From an uncultured Clostridia bacterium (GTDB lineage: Bacteria; Bacillota; Clostridia; Oscillospirales; Ruminococcaceae), in contig CAMVBT010000013.1 of assembly GCA_947165805.1 (NCBI GenBank), positions 1 through 17,329 on the forward strand: 17,329 nt of DNA. The letters are read 5' to 3'. A program made the translations under genes and the position numbers. Of the stretch, positions 15,827 through 17,329 are shown piece by piece; the first letter of the stretch is position 1; the number at the start of each line of letters is the position of its first letter. Under the pieces are notes generated by a model. The model did no database searches, was not told where the DNA came from, and worked only from the letters and a program-made list of their open reading frames with translations.

Positions 15827-16303
15827 TCAGTTCAGAAAAGTATCGTCGTCGTACTTGTTCAGACCGAGCGTTTCGAGCAGAGAGCAATACTTATCCGCTA
15901 TACATACCAGCCAGCTCTCACGGTGCAGCGGGAGCTTAGTCAGCGTCAGGGGCCACATATGCTTGCGGATTATATCGAGCTCGCGCTTATTCAGGCAGAA
16001 ATCGCGCAGAGCGTTCTTTGAAGCAGTAGCCGGGTGCGCGAAGCCGTGGAGCCCGTCACCGACGTTATTCGTCTTGTGCCAGTCATAAAGGAAGAAATCG
16101 TGCAGCATGGCACCGCGTATAAGGCTGCGTCTGTCGAAGGCTATGCCGAGCTTCTTCGCGAGCTTTATGCTGTAATGAGCGACCGCCACCGAATGCGCAA
16201 AGACCGAAACGTTCCCGTGCTGTGTGAGCTTCTTCGTCTTCTGCATATCCTCATGCTCTGCCAATGCCGAAGCGATCTTCCTGAAATATTCGCGTTCACG
16301 CAT
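15827..16303 (-). CDS. HD-domain phosphohydrolase-like protein
   Basis: With ATG at 16303 this is a 158-residue soluble protein with an HD fold. H37 lies in VFAHSVAVAHYS, and H68-D69 in MLHDFFLYDWH; a later HGFAHPATA histidine and the D of CIADKYCS complete the usual metal-binding set. Such proteins hydrolyse phosphoesters, often of nucleotides; the substrate here is unknown. Longer in-frame starts exist at 16336 (MARRTTKKT) and 16378, none with a strong ribosome site. The shortest is preferred because it overlaps the upstream gene's end by only 8 nt. It is co-directional with the CmpB-like gene. No terminator is seen after its stop, and the metK -35 box is 30 nt downstream. Confidence 0.82.
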   Translation of the reverse strand: MREREYFRKIASALAEHEDMQKTKKLTQHGNVSVFAHSVAVAHYSIKLAKKLGIAFDRRSLIRGAMLHDFFLYDWHKTNNVGDGLHGFAHPATASKNALRDFCLNKRELDIIRKHMWPLTLTKLPLHRESWLVCIADKYCSLLETLGLNKYDDDTFLN

Positions 16304-17027
16304 CAGAGCGGTCTTCTTCGTTGTTCGCCTTGCCATAGTTTTCATCAAAATCTTCGTCCTCATCAGTCGAATCAACATTCATCTTCATTTTTGAAAGCAT
16401 TATATTGAAGCGCTCACGTCTTTTGGCAACAGCGCCGCCGAGCTGGATAAACTTCTCGGTCATGAGCTGTCTTGCCTTTTCCACAGGCAGCTTCCGGAGT
16501 TTTTCCCTGAAGGATATCTGTCCGGAAATACTTATGACCGTATCTACGCTCATCGCTATCATCATCGCGAGGTCATACGCGAGTATGAACTTCGCGTCAA
16601 GCACTGTCACAAGCGTATCCATTATCCCGTACAATATATATACCATGAACAGCGACAGCAGTCCCCAGAACAGTGACGACAGCAGCGAAATGCGGTTCTT
16701 GTATGTAAAACGCAGCATACTGTAATCCCAGAACTGCTTATGGAACATCGACTCCATGAGCCAGCCCGTAACATATTCTATCGTGGTGCAGGCCGCAAGT
16801 CCCACGAAATACACCGCGAGCCCGTTCTCCCTGAAAGGCAGGCACACGATCAGCATCGTCATTCCGCCTATCCCGTATATCGGGATATAGGGGCCTTTAA
16901 GGAAGCCGCGGTTTATCGGTCTTCTATGATATATCGACTCGATTATGGATTCCTGTACCCAGCCGTAATTGCAGAATACAAAGAACATGAACATGATCTG
17001 TGTATAATCATATCTGAGCATTAACAT
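16296..17027 (-). CDS. Putative ABC-transporter-type membrane protein (CmpB family)
   Basis: This 243-residue protein resembles the Firmicutes 'putative ABC transporter permease' CmpB family (PF06541-like). It has about five hydrophobic helices within residues 1-175 and the typical loop NRGFLKGPYIPIYGIGG (about 38-54). No ATPase partner is encoded beside it, so the transporter name is historical. The C-terminus is cytoplasmic-looking: a basic helical part (about 176-215), then a strongly acidic tail (STDEDEDFDENYGKANNEED). ATG at 17027 follows a GGGAG-type ribosome site. Its end overlaps the HD gene, which suggests joint translation and perhaps a shared function. Confidence 0.8.
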   Translation of the reverse strand: MLMLRYDYTQIMFMFFVFCNYGWVQESIIESIYHRRPINRGFLKGPYIPIYGIGGMTMLIVCLPFRENGLAVYFVGLAACTTIEYVTGWLMESMFHKQFWDYSMLRFTYKNRISLLSSLFWGLLSLFMVYILYGIMDTLVTVLDAKFILAYDLAMMIAMSVDTVISISGQISFREKLRKLPVEKARQLMTEKFIQLGGAVAKRRERFNIMLSKMKMNVDSTDEDEDFDENYGKANNEEDRSDA

Positions 17028-17071
17028 ATCTTATTCTTCTCCCGTACTGTCTATGCATAAAGAAATCATTT

Positions 17072-17329
17072 TCACCGTACCGCTCCCGAACCGCCTTCCT
17101 GCTTCGATGTGATATTCCTGTTTATCACGGTGCAGTCTATCTTCTGCCATTTCGGAGTATTGATCTGTATCTCCCTGTCTGCATCGTAGATGGCGTCGGA
17201 ATGATTTTTGAGCTGGCTTGCCTGTATGCGAAGCTTGCTCTCATCGCTCGCTTTCATACGAAGATATGCCTCGCTCTCCTCATCCAGCGTATAATACACG
17301 TTTATAAAGGCGGTGTTGCTGTGCTCCAC
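17072..17329 (-). CDS. Unidentified protein, 3' end only
   Basis: The minus-strand frame is open to the window edge and ends at 17072, giving 85 visible C-terminal residues. The terminal GTG at the edge is probably internal, not a start. The visible part is charged and polar, with a likely helix containing EESEAYLRMKASDESKLRIQ, then QINTPKWQKIDCTVINRNIT, and no membrane segment. I recognise no family. It lies 44 nt upstream of the CmpB-like gene on the same strand, so it may be first in that operon. Confidence 0.6.
   Translation of the reverse strand: MEHSNTAFINVYYTLDEESEAYLRMKASDESKLRIQASQLKNHSDAIYDADREIQINTPKWQKIDCTVINRNITSKQEGGSGAVR

Overview
The window looks like a chromosomal segment of a low-to-mid GC Gram-positive anaerobe of class Clostridia, most likely the Oscillospiraceae/Ruminococcaceae group. 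This rests on a SAM-I (S-box) riboswitch before metK, an ECF-type vitamin transporter, RecD2 without RecBC, a TIGR03905-type TSCPD protein paired with an OhrR-like regulator, a PepV-type dipeptidase, and strong TTGACA-N17-TATAAT promoters. The genus is inference. No phage, transposon, CRISPR, rRNA or tRNA gene was recognised.

Region 1 (1-4180, plus strand) is an ECF transporter operon entered from its upstream side. It holds a surface protein with an alpha/alpha-toroid part and a DUF4430 domain (cut by the window start), an EcfT membrane subunit, a fused double EcfA ATPase and an S component. The genes overlap or nearly touch, and a hairpin terminator closes the operon. The first protein has the same two folds as animal intrinsic factor/transcobalamin. 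With a CbrT-like S component, this suggests corrinoid uptake, which is not proven.

Region 2 (4206-4981, minus strand) is a two-gene redox-type operon: a small cysteine-rich TSCPD protein followed by an OhrR/MarR regulator. A consensus promoter overlaps a near-perfect OhrR-type operator. The regulator keeps Cys15, Tyr29 and Tyr40 in Bacillus OhrR numbering but is cut by an in-frame TAA before its recognition helix.

Region 3 (5020-10847, plus strand) is a tightly packed operon from a consensus promoter: a possible 46-residue membrane peptide, recD2, a PepV-like M20 dipeptidase, ychF, and a membrane-anchored NERD nuclease-like protein. Junctions are TGATG, a 20-nt gap and TAATG.

Region 4 (10848-11201) carries a likely free-standing small RNA of about 137 nt with its own promoter, 5' hairpin, CU-rich anti-Shine-Dalgarno-like stretch and terminator. 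A second promoter for the next operon follows.

Region 5 (11202-14370, plus strand) has a PLP aminotransferase, trpS and a YkuE-like metallophosphoesterase, ended by a bidirectional terminator.

Region 6 (14384-17329, minus strand) has metK under a transcriptional SAM-I riboswitch, preceded by an HD-domain protein, a CmpB-type membrane protein and an unidentified partial gene. The HD gene has no visible terminator and runs towards the metK promoter.
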